Assembly: GCF_032118995.1 (NCBI RefSeq)
Contig: NC_092666.1
Span: 6,646,501 to 6,710,500, forward strand
Origin: Asterias amurensis
Lineage: Eukaryota > Echinodermata > Asteroidea > Forcipulatida > Asteriidae
Length of the DNA stretch: 64,000 bases
Reading direction: 5' to 3'
Shown: one piece after another, positions 33,109-43,950 of the stretch
Numbering within the stretch: the first letter of the stretch is position 1
Layout: each line of letters starts with the position of its first letter
The notes under the pieces: generated by a model
What the model was told of the DNA's origin: nothing
The model's database searches: none
Seen by the model: only the letters and a program-made list of their open reading frames with translations
Translations under genes and position numbers: made by a program

Positions 33109-33515
33109 TTAAAGACACTGGACACTATTGGTAACTGTCAAAGACCAGTCTTCTCACTTTGTGTATCTCAACATATGCATAAAATAACTAACCTGTTAAA
33201 ATTTTACCTCAATTGGTCGTCAAAGTTGCGAGATAATAATGAAAGAAATAACCCTTTTCACACGAAGTTGTGTGCTTTCAGATGCTTGATTTCGAGACCT
33301 CAAAATATAATTCTATGGCCTCAAAATCAAATTCGTGGAAAAATACTTCTTTCTCGACAACTAAACTACTCTTTTCTCGACAACTACGTTACTTCAGAGG
33401 GAGCGGTTTCTCACAATGTTTTATACTAACAACCTCTCCCCATTACTCGTTACCAAGTAAGGTTTCACTAATAATTATTTTGAGTAATTACCAATAGTGT
33501 CCACTGCCTTTAAGA
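33109..33515 (-). repeat. K1 MITE in NLR-A intron 1 (absent from B)
   Basis: tttaaagacactggacacta to gtgtccactgcctttaag with TTAA at both ends. Copy B has different sequence here (58,570-58,790). Confidence 0.85.
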
Positions 33516-34296
33516 ATGTCATTTACAAACTTGTCCACACTGTGTCCAAGAATAATTAATTTATGCATTTTGTATGTCATGTCCCATGTATAATTTGTTT
33601 AGAAAAAAACGTGCATGATACTTTTTGTAAAAGAATGGTAGAATTTATAAGAAATATCTAACTACTGGCCTCTCAGAAAAAAGCCTTAAGGTAGTGTGCC
33701 ATGCTTAGCCAAGTATTTGCATATCTGCCGAGTTGAAGGAAATTCATTCTACAAATAGTTAGGTTAAAATTAATCCTCTTTATATAACACCCAAGCAGAT
33801 GCTTGCCATTTGATTGGATGATTGTCCGTCACATGATAGCAAATAAAAGTACTATTGCACGCTTACGTCACCCACCGTGCATTTTTCGTTCCATTCACCG
33901 TGTATTTTTCGTTCCATCCGAAAAGTACTATTGCACAGTGAGTAAAAACATCACTGTGCGCGCGTGTTTGCCAATGCAGCAGTGTTACTGAACTGCAAGG
34001 CACATACTACATACAGCGTCTGCATGTCTCAAAATAGCTGTACAGAACGCACATAGTCACTGTTAAATCCCAGCAGACCGAACCAAAAGAAACAGTGTAA
34101 TTTCATCTGCTGAAAGGTGGAATGTTCAATTCAACTCGGCTCCGCCTCGTTGAATAGAACATTCCACCTTTCAACTCACGAAAATATTTGCACCATTGCA
34201 CTCATAACAATCATTATTTGTATACTACCAACCATGCCAACTCTTTATTAATTTAAAATTGATGTTATATCCCTTCTCCAGGGTGTTGGGTGTATT
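33516..34296. other. Intron DNA, no gene
   Basis: Unique-looking sequence with an inverted pair gctgaaaggtggaatgttca / gaacattccacctttcaact around 34,108-34,175 and repeated cgtgcatttttcgttccatt near 33,875. No exon supported. Confidence 0.4.
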
Positions 34297-35202
34297 TTCT
34301 AGTTTAAAAGGGTGTGTGTACTTTTTTCTAACACAAAACATAATGGCCACAGATTTACATTTAACTTAATCGGTTTGAAGATAATGATAGTAGAAAACTT
34401 CCTTTAAAATATTACTTACTGAGGTGCTGTAGTTTTTTAGAAATGAGTAAAACAATGTCACAAAAATAATTTTCGTCTCATTTTTAGCATGTAAAAAGGT
34501 ATTAACTAGTTATGGTATGTTATGGTATGATAGAGAGGTTTCGCAGAGTTGCGGATATGAATACACATACAGATATCGAACCGTACGTGTTCGCGTCAAG
34601 TGAGCTGTGTAGTTTTGTTTCGCAAAATTCTAACGAATACCCTCAACTTGAGGCTCAAGAGGGCGCTATTAACCAAATGGCTGCACCCATGGACAATCGC
34701 CGTTTGTCTTTTTCTGAAGCATGGTGGTTAACAAATGTCCAACTACGTCCATGTATGATACCTCTTATAGACATGGTGAAAACCTGGTACATTTGAAAAT
34801 AACAATCCGCTACAAAAACATGAACAAAATATACTCGTTGTTTACTTACGTGTATGGCGACAGATTCCCATTTTGGGCAACTATTCTAACTTGTGTACAA
34901 CGGTTATACGCCACATGGACCTCAAAAAGTGATGACCTATTATGACGTACACGTTCACGTAAGAGTATCGGTGACTCTGCGAAACCTCTCTAGTATCATG
35001 TTTTACGTTTTTACATGCTAAAAAAATTTTCGTCTTACTAAAACGAAAATTATTTTGTGACTTGTTTTATTCATTTCTCAAAAACTACAGCACCTCAGTA
35101 TGTAATATTTGAAGGGAAGCTTTCTACTATCATTATCTTCAAACCTTGTAAATTTAATGTCAATCTGTGGACATTTTGAAAAAGTATCCGCATCCTTTAA
35201 GG
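34297..35202. repeat. K2 foldback MITE split by an insertion in its loop
   Basis: Left ttaaaagggtgtgtgtactt, right gaaaaagtatccgcatcctt-taa, with the usual arms. The loop is interrupted by 34,531-34,992. The orthologous K2 at 58,797-59,532 is also interrupted in its loop but by unrelated sequence. Confidence 0.85.
34531..34992. mobile_element. 462-bp element with TAGAGAGGTTTCGCAGAGT termini
   Basis: Perfect 19-bp inverted ends TAGAGAGGTTTCGCAGAGT / ACTCTGCGAAACCTCTCTA. Flanks GTATGA and GTATCA may be a diverged target duplication. The interior has no transposase. Copy A only. Confidence 0.75.
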
Positions 35203-35323
35203 AATAAAACAAGATATCAAATCAAATAAGATATTGTTTTTATAGACAATGGTGCCCATTATTACATAACTCATCTACAGATAAATACATTTCAAATTAT
35301 GCACAGTAAGTTTATAGGCCTAC

Positions 35324-35477
35324 CTTGAAGCATTTGTGTGTTTTCTGCTCTCACTAAGTCCCTTGTTTCTGGTGATGGTTGAATATTTTCAACAACAGCC
35401 ATTAATCTTTGTTCTAGTTCTTGAGATTGCCTGGCCATCTCCTCCTCTTTCATGGTCTCCTCACTCTGGTCAGCCAT
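35324..35477 (-). CDS. NLR-A exon 1: N-terminal charged coiled-coil region
   Basis: Starts at the ATG of MADQSEETMKEEEMARQSQE, continues LEQRLMAVVENIQPSPETRD and ends LVRAENTQMLQ at a donor (cttcaag|gtaggc). 154 bp, 51 codons plus one base (phase 1). The Glu/Gln-rich stretch is predicted helical or coiled coil. I chose this ATG because an in-frame upstream extension has no ATG and copy B keeps the same start. A probable 3' splice site (tttgattcctaag) lies 10-15 bases before the ATG, so a 5' UTR intron is likely. Confidence 0.75.
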
Positions 35478-35629
35478 TATCTGACACAATCTTAGGAATC
35501 AAAGAAAGATATTGACTCAGATGCCTTTTCGTGTTTCATTCTTGTCTATGGATCACGACAAACAATATATTTCTGATTAGATGTCAAAGTTCATGAAATA
35601 CTGGTCAGTTATATGATGTAGTCTCTTAC

Positions 35630-35753
35630 CTTCAGTTCAAGGACCAATCAGTGCTTTAGCCAGGCTCATTCACCCAATAGTCCAAAAGACGAAACATCTT
35701 CACTGAAGTCCTAGCCCATTACAAAGTCCATGTTGAGTTGCTTGACAAACCTA
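35630..35753 (-). other. NLR-A 5' UTR exon (proposed)
   Basis: A donor gaactgaag|gtaagaga at 35,630 is conserved in copy B at 60,609, where a transposon sits only 22 bp into the intron. The upstream limit is uncertain (possible acceptor ctctcaaaattag). Short upstream ORFs occur, which could lower translation. Confidence 0.4.
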
Positions 35754-35817
35754 ATTTTGAGAGCAAGAATTCAAAGAAATGTTCTAAAACAATAAAGATG
35801 CATGGTGATATAAATTC

Positions 35818-36062
35818 AGGTTTTGAACTTTTCCTTGTCTGACTGTGTTAATAATCGAGTTATAACGAGTAATATCAACTCATGACAAGACCTAAGAAAT
35901 CCTCTTTTATTGTTCAACAGCTGAGTGTGGAACTTCTCTCTAGTCACATGATCCATCCATAAGATGCCCTCCTCAATGTGCTCCATGTGTGGACAGCTTT
36001 TCAAGTCTTCAATTATCCTAACAAGTCTTTTTATCAGTCGTTTATTGAAAAGGTTATATTAT
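35818..36062 (-). pseudogene. CARD-like death-fold remnant upstream of NLR-A
   Basis: The minus strand encodes LFNKRLIKRLVRIIEDLKSC, PHMEHIEEGILWMDHVTREK, FHTQLLNNKRGFLRSC: alternating hydrophobic helices with the T-R-E-K..QLL..K spacing seen in CARD domains. The first helix is cut off by the SINE at 36,064. After RSC the frame differs between copies A and B by small indels. I read it as a decaying N-terminal CARD exon, though a still-used alternative exon cannot be excluded. Confidence 0.35.
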
Positions 36063-36063
36063 A

Positions 36064-36190
36064 AGGTGTCGTGGCCGAGCGGATAAGAGCACCCAACTTA
36101 AGCACTTTGTGCTTCTGTTCAGCAGAGTGTGGGTTCGAATCCCGGTCGTGACACTTGTGTCCCTGTGCAAGACACTTAACTGCTTCTCTT
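36064..36190 (+). mobile_element. tRNA-derived SINE head, truncated
   Basis: gtgtcgtggccgagcggata (A box) and tgtgggttcgaatcccggtc (B box), then cacttgtgtccctgtgcaag. The body is missing in copy A; the full element is at 61,033-61,372 in copy B. Confidence 0.8.
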
Positions 36191-36640
36191 ACCAATCAAA
36201 ATTACCAATAATGTTCAGTGTCTTTACAATTATATGTGATGACCCATATGCCACATCAAACTCAGCCACTTCTTGGAAAAAGCAAAAAATATCTTTACAG
36301 TGAAGACAGCCATGAACTGAAGGAAGGGTGAGAATTTGAGAAAGCTGACCACCCACCCTTATCAATAAAATGTAAAAAAAGGTAGCACTAATCTAATGAC
36401 ACTTCTCATAGATTGATAAATACTCTCAACAACGAAAAGCCCATAAAAACGTACTTGTTAGCTGTTGAGTGAGACAGAAATCCCCAGCAATAATGTGGTT
36501 TCGATAATTGTTCACAATCATCTACAACTGTTAACAATTTACGCATATTTTATGTTTCTCAGATTTCGGATGCTTGATTGAAAATGGAAATTTGAATCAT
36601 AGAATTAGAAATTATGATGTTCATTCGCACATGCTGCAGT
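36191..36640. other. Spacer, no gene
   Basis: Contains a K1 MITE end (ttaccaataatgttcagtgt) at about 36,204. No exon supported. Confidence 0.4.
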
Positions 36641-36919
36641 CATGGAGGTAGAAATTTTGCAGCTAGCTAAATATGCAGTTGGTGCCCGCTGTCACCTTGC
36701 TACAAAAGTTAATGCAACTGACAATTGATATTCTTGTGAAAAGTTTTTGCTAATTTTTAAAACAACAGACATCGTTTTCATCTAAAATTTCAAAGGAATC
36801 CAGATCTTTTTACTTAAAAAAAAATCAAAGTATAAATTGAGTATTCAAAATCGGCATTTGACCGTCCAAAACAAATCAACAACACTACCTTTCAACAAAG
36901 TTGTGATACTAACTGTACA

Positions 36920-36954
36920 CATGGAGGTAGAAATTTAGTATTTCTACCTCCATG
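36920..36954. mobile_element. 35-bp palindromic micro-transposon
   Basis: Starts CATGGAGGTAGAAAT and ends ATTTCTACCTCCATG with a five-base centre. Flanked by CTGTACA (36,913-36,919) and CCGTACA (36,955-36,961), a 7-bp duplication with one mismatch. A further lone end, catggaggtagaaattttg, is at 36,643. Confidence 0.75.
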
Positions 36955-36989
36955 CCGTACACAAATAATATTTAAAAGCTCCAGGCAGG

Positions 36990-38262
36990 CAGTGGACACT
37001 ATTGGATATTACTCAGAATAATGATTAGCATAAAACCTTACCTGGTAACAAGTAATGGGGAGAGGTTGATAGTATAAAACATTGTGAGAAACGGCTCACT
37101 CTGAAGTGACGTAGTTTTCGAGAAAGAGGTAATTTTCCCCGAATTTGATTTCAACTTTTCAAGACCTCAAATTAGACGTCTCGAAATCAAGCATAATCAA
37201 GAAGAATACCGGACACTTGGGCACCTCGCAAAGTTGGCACTTGCAAAGTCGGCACCTTGCAAACTCGGCACCTTGCACACTCGGCACCCACTCGGCACCA
37301 AGAATGTCGGCACCATACAAACTCGGCACCAAGCGAAAAATTACTATCACCTCGAGGAGTCAAGTGGTTACAAATAAAGTAGCGTGCGTGTTCTTACACA
37401 ATGAAAAATGGTTTGGTAGTTGGTAGCTTTGTAAACTATGTTAAATCACTAATTCTGTGGGTGATGAAAATTCTGAACTTTCGAGAACATTTGGGCCCCC
37501 GGAAGTTTACCGTCCGGCCCCCATGTGCTGTGTTTAGTCAACAAGTAGGCTGCATGTCGGTGAAAGTACGGTGCCATTTTCTTATGATTTTGGCTCTGAA
37601 CAAGTTTAATAAGGGTTTGTTTTATAGTCAGGTAAATAATTTTAATGGATTTTTGCCTCTTAACAGAGCGTGATTTGCCGAAAGGCACTGGCCGGATAAT
37701 TTCTCGAGGGCTCCGTTTTGTGCGTGATATGGACGGCATGCAGGCACACGCCACTAGATCGTTTGGTGTGCACACTCCTTCCAGTGCTAATTTATTATTA
37801 TTTTTTTACGATAATTATATTCAAATAATATTTGCAATGTTATTACTAATAACTTTATAACAGAATCAAGCTTTTTATGGGACTATGATGGTGGGACTGA
37901 TAACATAAAAACGAGGCCTACCACACAGTGTGAAAATCAAACTTTTTCAACTGCGTGCCGAGTTTGTATTTGATACATGTGCCGAGTTTGTGGGTGCGAG
38001 TTTGCAAGGTGCTGAGGTTGTGGGTGCCGAGTTTGCAGGTGCCGAATTTGCAAGGTGCCGAAGTGACCGGTACCCATAAAGAAAGCACACTCTTCGTGTG
38101 ACAACAAGGGTAATTTTTTCTTCCATTATCATCTCGCAAATTCAACGACCAATTGAGTTCAAATTTGTACAGGTTTGTTATTTTGTGCATATGTTGAGAT
38201 ACACCAAGTGAGAAAACTGGTCTTTGACAAAATTACCAATAATAGTGTTCAGTGTCTTTACT
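36990..38262 (+). repeat. K1 MITE split by another transposon
   Basis: Left part gcagtggacactattggata to aaatcaagcat (37,193); right part aaagcacactcttcgtgtga to gttcagtgtcttta (38,262). The insert is 37,207-38,072. Confidence 0.8.
37207..38072. mobile_element. DNA element with subrepeat-built inverted ends (CTCGGCACC)
   Basis: Termini TACCGG...CCGGTA. Each end is a roughly 110-140 bp array of a 15-18 bp subrepeat, ttgcaaactcggcacc, in inverted orientation. The interior (37,350-37,950) has no recognisable transposase. Nested in a K1 MITE. Confidence 0.75.
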
Positions 38263-40454
38263 ATTGAGCGTCATACGTTATCGACCCTCATATGTTTTCG
38301 AACCCCAACTTTGACTCCCGTTTACCGCGAGATTGTGCAAGCTGCACCGGTGACAGAAGCTATGCAGTTTACTCTTGGTCTGTATTTTCATCAGGCTTAA
38401 TCATGCTGAGAATAAAGTTTCCTGTCGTTGGTTATGCTCAAACATTTATAAAATGATTGATTTTTGGTACAAATCACTAGTGCATTATTATGCCAACATT
38501 CAAATGATTCATTAGAAACATCATCCAACCTCAAAAGTTCAAAACAAAATTACTATCTGCTAGATTGAGTTTCATTCTGCTGTCACTAGATGGATCATGT
38601 GAGGTGGTTACTATTTGAGATTCTATGGTGTGCCAATAAAAGGGAACAAATCAAAACATTTTAAGTGAAAATGACAACAACAAAAATTTGATTTTAAAAC
38701 TGCATACTGTAATACATTCCGCCAAGCGTAATAAATATTAAGTCTACAGAGAAAATAATCATAGATTGGTTTCTTATCTCCTGAAACCAAACATTACTGG
38801 TCTGAAATGGGGGAAAACGGATTGTTATGAAGTGTGTGTATTTCAAGGGGGTGGGGTGTTTTACTTTCATGCCTTATGATATTTCTGGATTCTAATATAG
38901 TAGCCATGCCTTAGGACAAAAATGTAATTAAATTTGTTAAGTAGTAATTGAATAATATTTTTGATTTATTTTGCACGCCATACTAGCTTCTGAATATTCA
39001 ATAAAATACCAACCAATGAAAGGTGTGAAAACATATGACGTTGCTCCAATGTCGTGCATGCATAACCACTGTTAATGGCGGACTGTCTCTCGCAACGTAA
39101 AACCAAAACTTTAAAAATTTCAACACACCATGAAGTTAAAGTATTATTGTTAAAAAATTGGATAGATGATTTGAAAAAAAAAAGTTTAGTTTTTGATTGT
39201 GAACAATTTTCCTGTTATCCTACTGAAAACACATGACACCAGGATACTAGCCCACCTTGTTGAGCTGTTAATGGCTCCGCTTTTAACATCGGTCTCATCA
39301 CTGTCACGGTGACAGTGATGAGACCGATGTTAAAAAAAAAAAGCGGAGCCAGCCATGAACAGCTCAACAGGACCTCCTACGATACACTAGACTTAGACTA
39401 GCTCACACCACCTGCCCGATATTCACACGGCCACCCATTTCTAAAAAATAAAGAAGGAGTGATAAACGTTAAATTATGTACTTACGTATACTCCAAAAAT
39501 GATGATAATCTGAAGATGTGTACAGTGTAGGCAATGGGGAGTTTTTTCCCCAGGTTTTTCGTGTGTAACTTGTCTACGCCGACACAATTTGGCAATAATT
39601 TCCACTCCTATTCATTTCCGCATAGATGACATTGACCTTGTCGTCGACAGAGGGCGGTATTTTTTTATTAGTACCGTGACTTAAAAGTTATGCTGATCGA
39701 GGGTGCTCCACAATAAAATAAAACTCCCATGTAGGTAATCAATGTTAAATGCTAAATATTCAAAAATTCTCATTAACTATTTTAAAGTTTCTTGAAAACC
39801 AGTCAGATAAATTTAGACCCCTAAACTTCTTATTTTTATTAAATTGTTTGCAGGTCAGAAAGCTAAATAGGAAAAACTCTTAAAAACCCAAACTTATCAT
39901 CTCCCCAGAAACTGAAAACTCACAACACCATGTCGTGATCTATCTCAATCCTTTCTCACTCTCGAGTCTACTACTTTTTCATTGTGACAAAGTAGGTAAC
40001 AATTACATTTAATGGATGTGTTGTAGAGTCTGAATTAAAGCAAGACTTTGTGGGGGGGGGGGGGGGGGTCTGCAAATGAACCCTACTTATTTTTGAAATA
40101 CTCAACTCGAGTTATAGAAATAGATGGTCCCTCCACCACACAATCATTTTTCGCTGATTACAAAAGAAAACTCAAATGTCGTATCTATGTTCTAACGCTT
40201 GCAAGGTGGTAAACTGTGCAAGAATGTTAGGATAACAATCTCGCGAGAGCTGCAAATACAAACAAATTGGGGATCGGTGAAAAATTAAAAGGAGCAAGTA
40301 TAATAAGTGATCCAGTAATCACACGTAGGCCTGATGGGTAGGTCTTACGTCCTTCTTCTCGAAGACAAACTCTCAATTTCCAAAATTTGTCCACTAAAAT
40401 GAGTCTCAATTAGGCCGACTAGAGTTGTTTATTTAACGATATTCAAAATTCATA
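38263..40454. other. Spacer between the duplicated blocks
   Basis: AT-rich DNA with no supported exon. It contains the perfect hairpin at 39,255-39,371 and an 18-bp poly(G) run near 40,052-40,069. Confidence 0.5.
39255..39371. repeat. Near-perfect long hairpin
   Basis: Left arm ttgagctgttaatggctccg...aacatcggtctcatcactgt and right arm its complement, meeting at gtcacggtgac with virtually no loop. Interruptions are an A-run expansion and a 4-base insertion (gcca/agcc) in the right arm. Confidence 0.9.
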
Positions 40455-41017
40455 TGTTAATCGAAACAAAGAATTTGATTGTCACTTTGTCAAGATCGAA
40501 CTTGTCAAAACTTCCTTTGAAAACCATGATAGAATATGCAAGTGAATCAAAGGTCACTTTCGATCGTAGATAACAAGAATCATTTAAGTTATGGTTAATC
40601 TTGTACTTAGTGAGGGATAACAATAAGAAATCAATAATAGTAACATGGGACACTGAAAGAAAAAACCTCACACAAATAATTTCCATACAAAACTTCAAGA
40701 ATCAGTTGGTGTTTTATTCTCTTGAGAAAATAGAATAAGCTGTTGCAAACAACTTACCAACCAAATAGACCAATGGCATTATATGCAAAAAGAAAAAATA
40801 GTTAATGGCTTGACGTTTCGACCTTAGCAGAGTCTTATTCTTTTATTCTCTTATTACATTCTACTACAGTTCAATAGGCAAGGCAATGAGAGTGTAATTT
40901 TTCATATCATTGTACCTTACATACACTCGCCTCAATGAAAAGGTGCATAAATAACAAAACTAAAAAACACTATTTCATCAGTCAACATAACTTGTAGATA
41001 CATTTTTATCAAGGAAT

Positions 41018-41395
41018 TAAAGGTTCACGTTGCCTTGGATCGGTGGAGTTGGTAATTGAAAAGCGTTTGTAACCGTTTGTTATAAAATGCATATTGGTAA
41101 GAAATATATTTTAAAAGTAGAATATAATGATCCATACAAGTATCACTCTAAATTGCACAGTTTTCCTTTAACATCGTCGACTTACACGGTCGGCCATTTA
41201 TGGGAGTCAATTTTTTGACTCCCATAAATGGCTGACCGTGTTAGTAAAATAAAAAGAAAACCACGCAATTTTGAGGCAAATTTGTGTGGATCATTGTATT
41301 CTACTTTTAAATCATCTTTCTATGCATTTTATAACAAACAGTTACAAATGCTTTTCAAAGACCAACTCGACCGATCCAAGACGTGTTCTTTTAAA
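41018..41395. repeat. K4 foldback MITE, full
   Basis: gaattaaaggttcacgttgc to gacgtgttcttttaaattt; TTAA at both ends. Complete inverted arms as in 21,038-21,414. Confidence 0.85.
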
Positions 41396-41905
41396 TTTCA
41401 CTGAATTAGATTGACGATATCTCTCACCAATTGCACTAGTATGAACTTTATCATCAGTTTTTTATTCAGTGAACTTTCAGATAATTAAAACTGATCATTT
41501 ATCATCAACAGTTACCAATTAATAATAACAATAATAACAGCTGCATTTATGTAGCATTTAATACAAGGTTTCTAAGCGCTGTTAGTGTTACAGATAAGTG
41601 TAAAAATAGAAGGCATAATTCTACGTTAGATGATAATACATGTAGCTTATACTGATATCTTTGTCTTTAAAGTTAATTTTCAAAATGAGTTATTCTAAAC
41701 GAACTAAATGACCAATTATAAATCTACATGTTTAGTGTAAATTTATTTTCATTGATAATAGTGTCAACTGTCAACCAACTGCTGCCTCAAATACTACCAT
41801 TAACCAGAGACCATGAACCAATCGGGGGACAATCTTGGATGTGTGGCAAAAAATTATCCCCAACATTTGGTTCTTATAATTATTGGCAATCAAAAGCCTT
41901 TCTAT

Positions 41906-42255
41906 TTAAAGGCAGTGGACACTATTGATAATTACTCAAAATGATTATTAGCATAAAACCTTACTTGGTAATGAGTAATGGGGAGAGGTTGATAGTAAAA
42001 AACATTGTGAGAAACGGCTCCCTCTGAAGTGACGTAGTTTTCGAGAAAGAAGTCATTTTCCACGAATTTGATTTCAAGACCTCAGAATTTGGGGACTCTA
42101 AATCAAGCATCTGAAAGCACACAACTTTGTGTGAGACAGTGTTTTATTGTTTCATTGAGCTCAAATTTTCACAGAGTTGTTATTTTATGCATGTTGAGAT
42201 ACACCAAGTGAGAAGACTGGTCTTTGACAATTACCAATAGTGTCCAGTGTCTTTA
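41906..42255 (+). repeat. K1 MITE, orthologue of 22,810
   Basis: tttaaaggcagtggacacta to agtgtccagtgtctttaaa, same insertion site as in copy A. Confidence 0.9.
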
Positions 42256-42462
42256 AACATGCCCACAATCCATGTCAAAGCATTTACCAGTATTTATAAT
42301 CATATAAGAAGATAAACCATTCATAGGTTGGTTTTGATCTGTTTGTTGGAAACTATAGAGGATCGGAATGACTGTGCTCTTCAAATAAAATAGTATCACG
42401 CTTTTTTAAATCCTACCTTTCAACTAGAAATACTACGGTGTGTCTTTAATTATTAATGAATA

Positions 42463-42795
42463 CCCTAAAGGCACTGGACACTATTGGTAATTACTAAAAA
42501 ATAATTATAAACATACTTGGTAACGAGCATTGGAGAGCTGTTAGTAGTAAAAGACTTTGTGAGAAACGGCTCCCCCTCTGAAGTAGCATAGTTTTTGAGA
42601 ATTTCTCAGTAAAATATTTGAATTGATTTCGAGACCTCACACTCAAGGTCTCGAAATCAAGTACAATGCACACAACTTCGTGTGACAAGGGTGTTTTTCC
42701 TGCCATTATTATCTCAACTTCGACGACCAATTGAGCCCAAATTTTCACAGGTTTATTATTTTGTGCAATTTCTAAAGGTGTCTAGTATCTTTAAT
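42463..42795 (+). repeat. K1 MITE, orthologue of 23,377
   Basis: taaaggcactggacactatt to ggtgtctagtatctttaata, same site as in copy A. Confidence 0.8.
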
Positions 42796-43108
42796 ATAAG
42801 AAAACTCCCATCTAGATCAGGGTGCTACATCTAGACAACCACAAAAGTGAACATAATAAATTAAGTTGGAATGCAAGGTAGATTGGAATTGAACAGTTTA
42901 CTAATTCTTCTTGACCATTTGATTTTTCTCTCATCCCATGTTTGGTCAAGTTCTTCTTAGTACTCGACTATTATTGTAGAACTAGAAAAAGTTGCCTTTA
43001 GTAATTGAAATATTACACCAGATGTTTGTTTATATTTCACTGGATACTTGTCTATTTCATGTCTTGTTTTATTCTACCAAAGTAACTTAACTCCATAACT
43101 CTGGGGAA

Positions 43109-43506
43109 GTGTCGTGGCCGCGCAGTTAAGAGCACCGAATTCAAACACTGGTATTACTGATCAGCAGAGTGTGGGTTCGAATCCCCAGCCGTGACACTTG
43201 TGTCCTTAAGCAAGACACTAAACCATTGCTTTGTCTTTCGGATGGGACGTAAAGCCGTTGGTCCCATGTGTTGTGTAACGCATGTAAAAGAACCAAGTGC
43301 ACTTATCGAAAAGAGAAGGGGTTCTCCTAAGTGTTGCGCTCTAGCACCTTGTAAACCCTTATAAGGTGCTACATAATTGGGTCTCAGAATTCATCACTTC
43401 AATAACCTATATTTCTGAAAGTTTGTATATACTCAGCGCCTTGAGTACCTTGTATGGTAGATACATGTACGTGCGCTATATAAGCCTCTGATATTATTAT
43501 TATTAC
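43109..43506 (+). mobile_element. tRNA-derived SINE, uninterrupted
   Basis: Same insertion as 24,036-24,855. Head gtgtcgtggccgcgcagtta, B box gtgggttcgaatccccag, tail gcgctatataagcctctgat plus (att)n. Part of the middle (after gaaggggtt) is shorter than in copy A. Confidence 0.85.
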
Positions 43507-43562
43507 ATCCCAATACAAATAAAGTTTACATCATGACAGCAGAGATAGCTTACAGTATTCAT

Positions 43563-43950
43563 TTTAAAGGAACGTTACAGAATTGGTAAGAAACAAAAAT
43601 TGTGAAGATCACAGGTTTACACAAAACTTACACGGTCTAATGATGATGATAGTAGAAAACATCCTGTGAAATATTATTGTCTTTAAATGTCATAAATTTG
43701 TTGAGGAATAAATTATTTTGTGTTTGGAGTTTATCGCTCAGTGAGCGTTTTATTCATTTTTCTTTTTGCATCGATGTAATGCAAAAATGTGATTTGGTTT
43801 TTCACTATTTTCTCGGACCCAGATGGCCAATCGATCTCAAACTTCTACAGGTTTGTTAGTTTATATTACATATCTGGTGGATTATATAAAGTGCTTACAC
43901 TGCCAGCAACTGTTTTGTCAGCAAAACCAATTCTGTAAAGTTCCTTTAGT
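43563..43950 (+). repeat. K3 MITE, orthologue of 24,913
   Basis: ttttaaaggaacgttacaga to ccaattctgtaaagttcctt-ta. Confidence 0.85.

Larger units (their letters stand above)
21450..36190. other. Segmental duplication, copy A (contains NLR-A)
   Basis: From gtcactttgtcaaaatcgaa (21,482) to the SINE near 36,190 this region is collinear with 40,455-61,165. Shared markers in order: the tgcaaacaacttaccaa block, a K4 MITE, two K1 MITEs, the SINE, a K3 MITE, the NLR gene with its introns, K3, K2, the 5' exons and a second SINE. Identity is high in exons and most intergenic DNA. Differences are mainly whole-element insertions or deletions. Confidence 0.9.

Noticed and set aside
36064-36155. Functional tRNA gene
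   Set aside because: The A and B boxes are present but it is one of several copies followed by a common non-tRNA body, so it is a SINE head.
37201-37350. CRISPR-like array of ggcaccttgcaaactc repeats
   Set aside because: Repeats are contiguous without unique spacers and occur inverted at both ends of a transposon.
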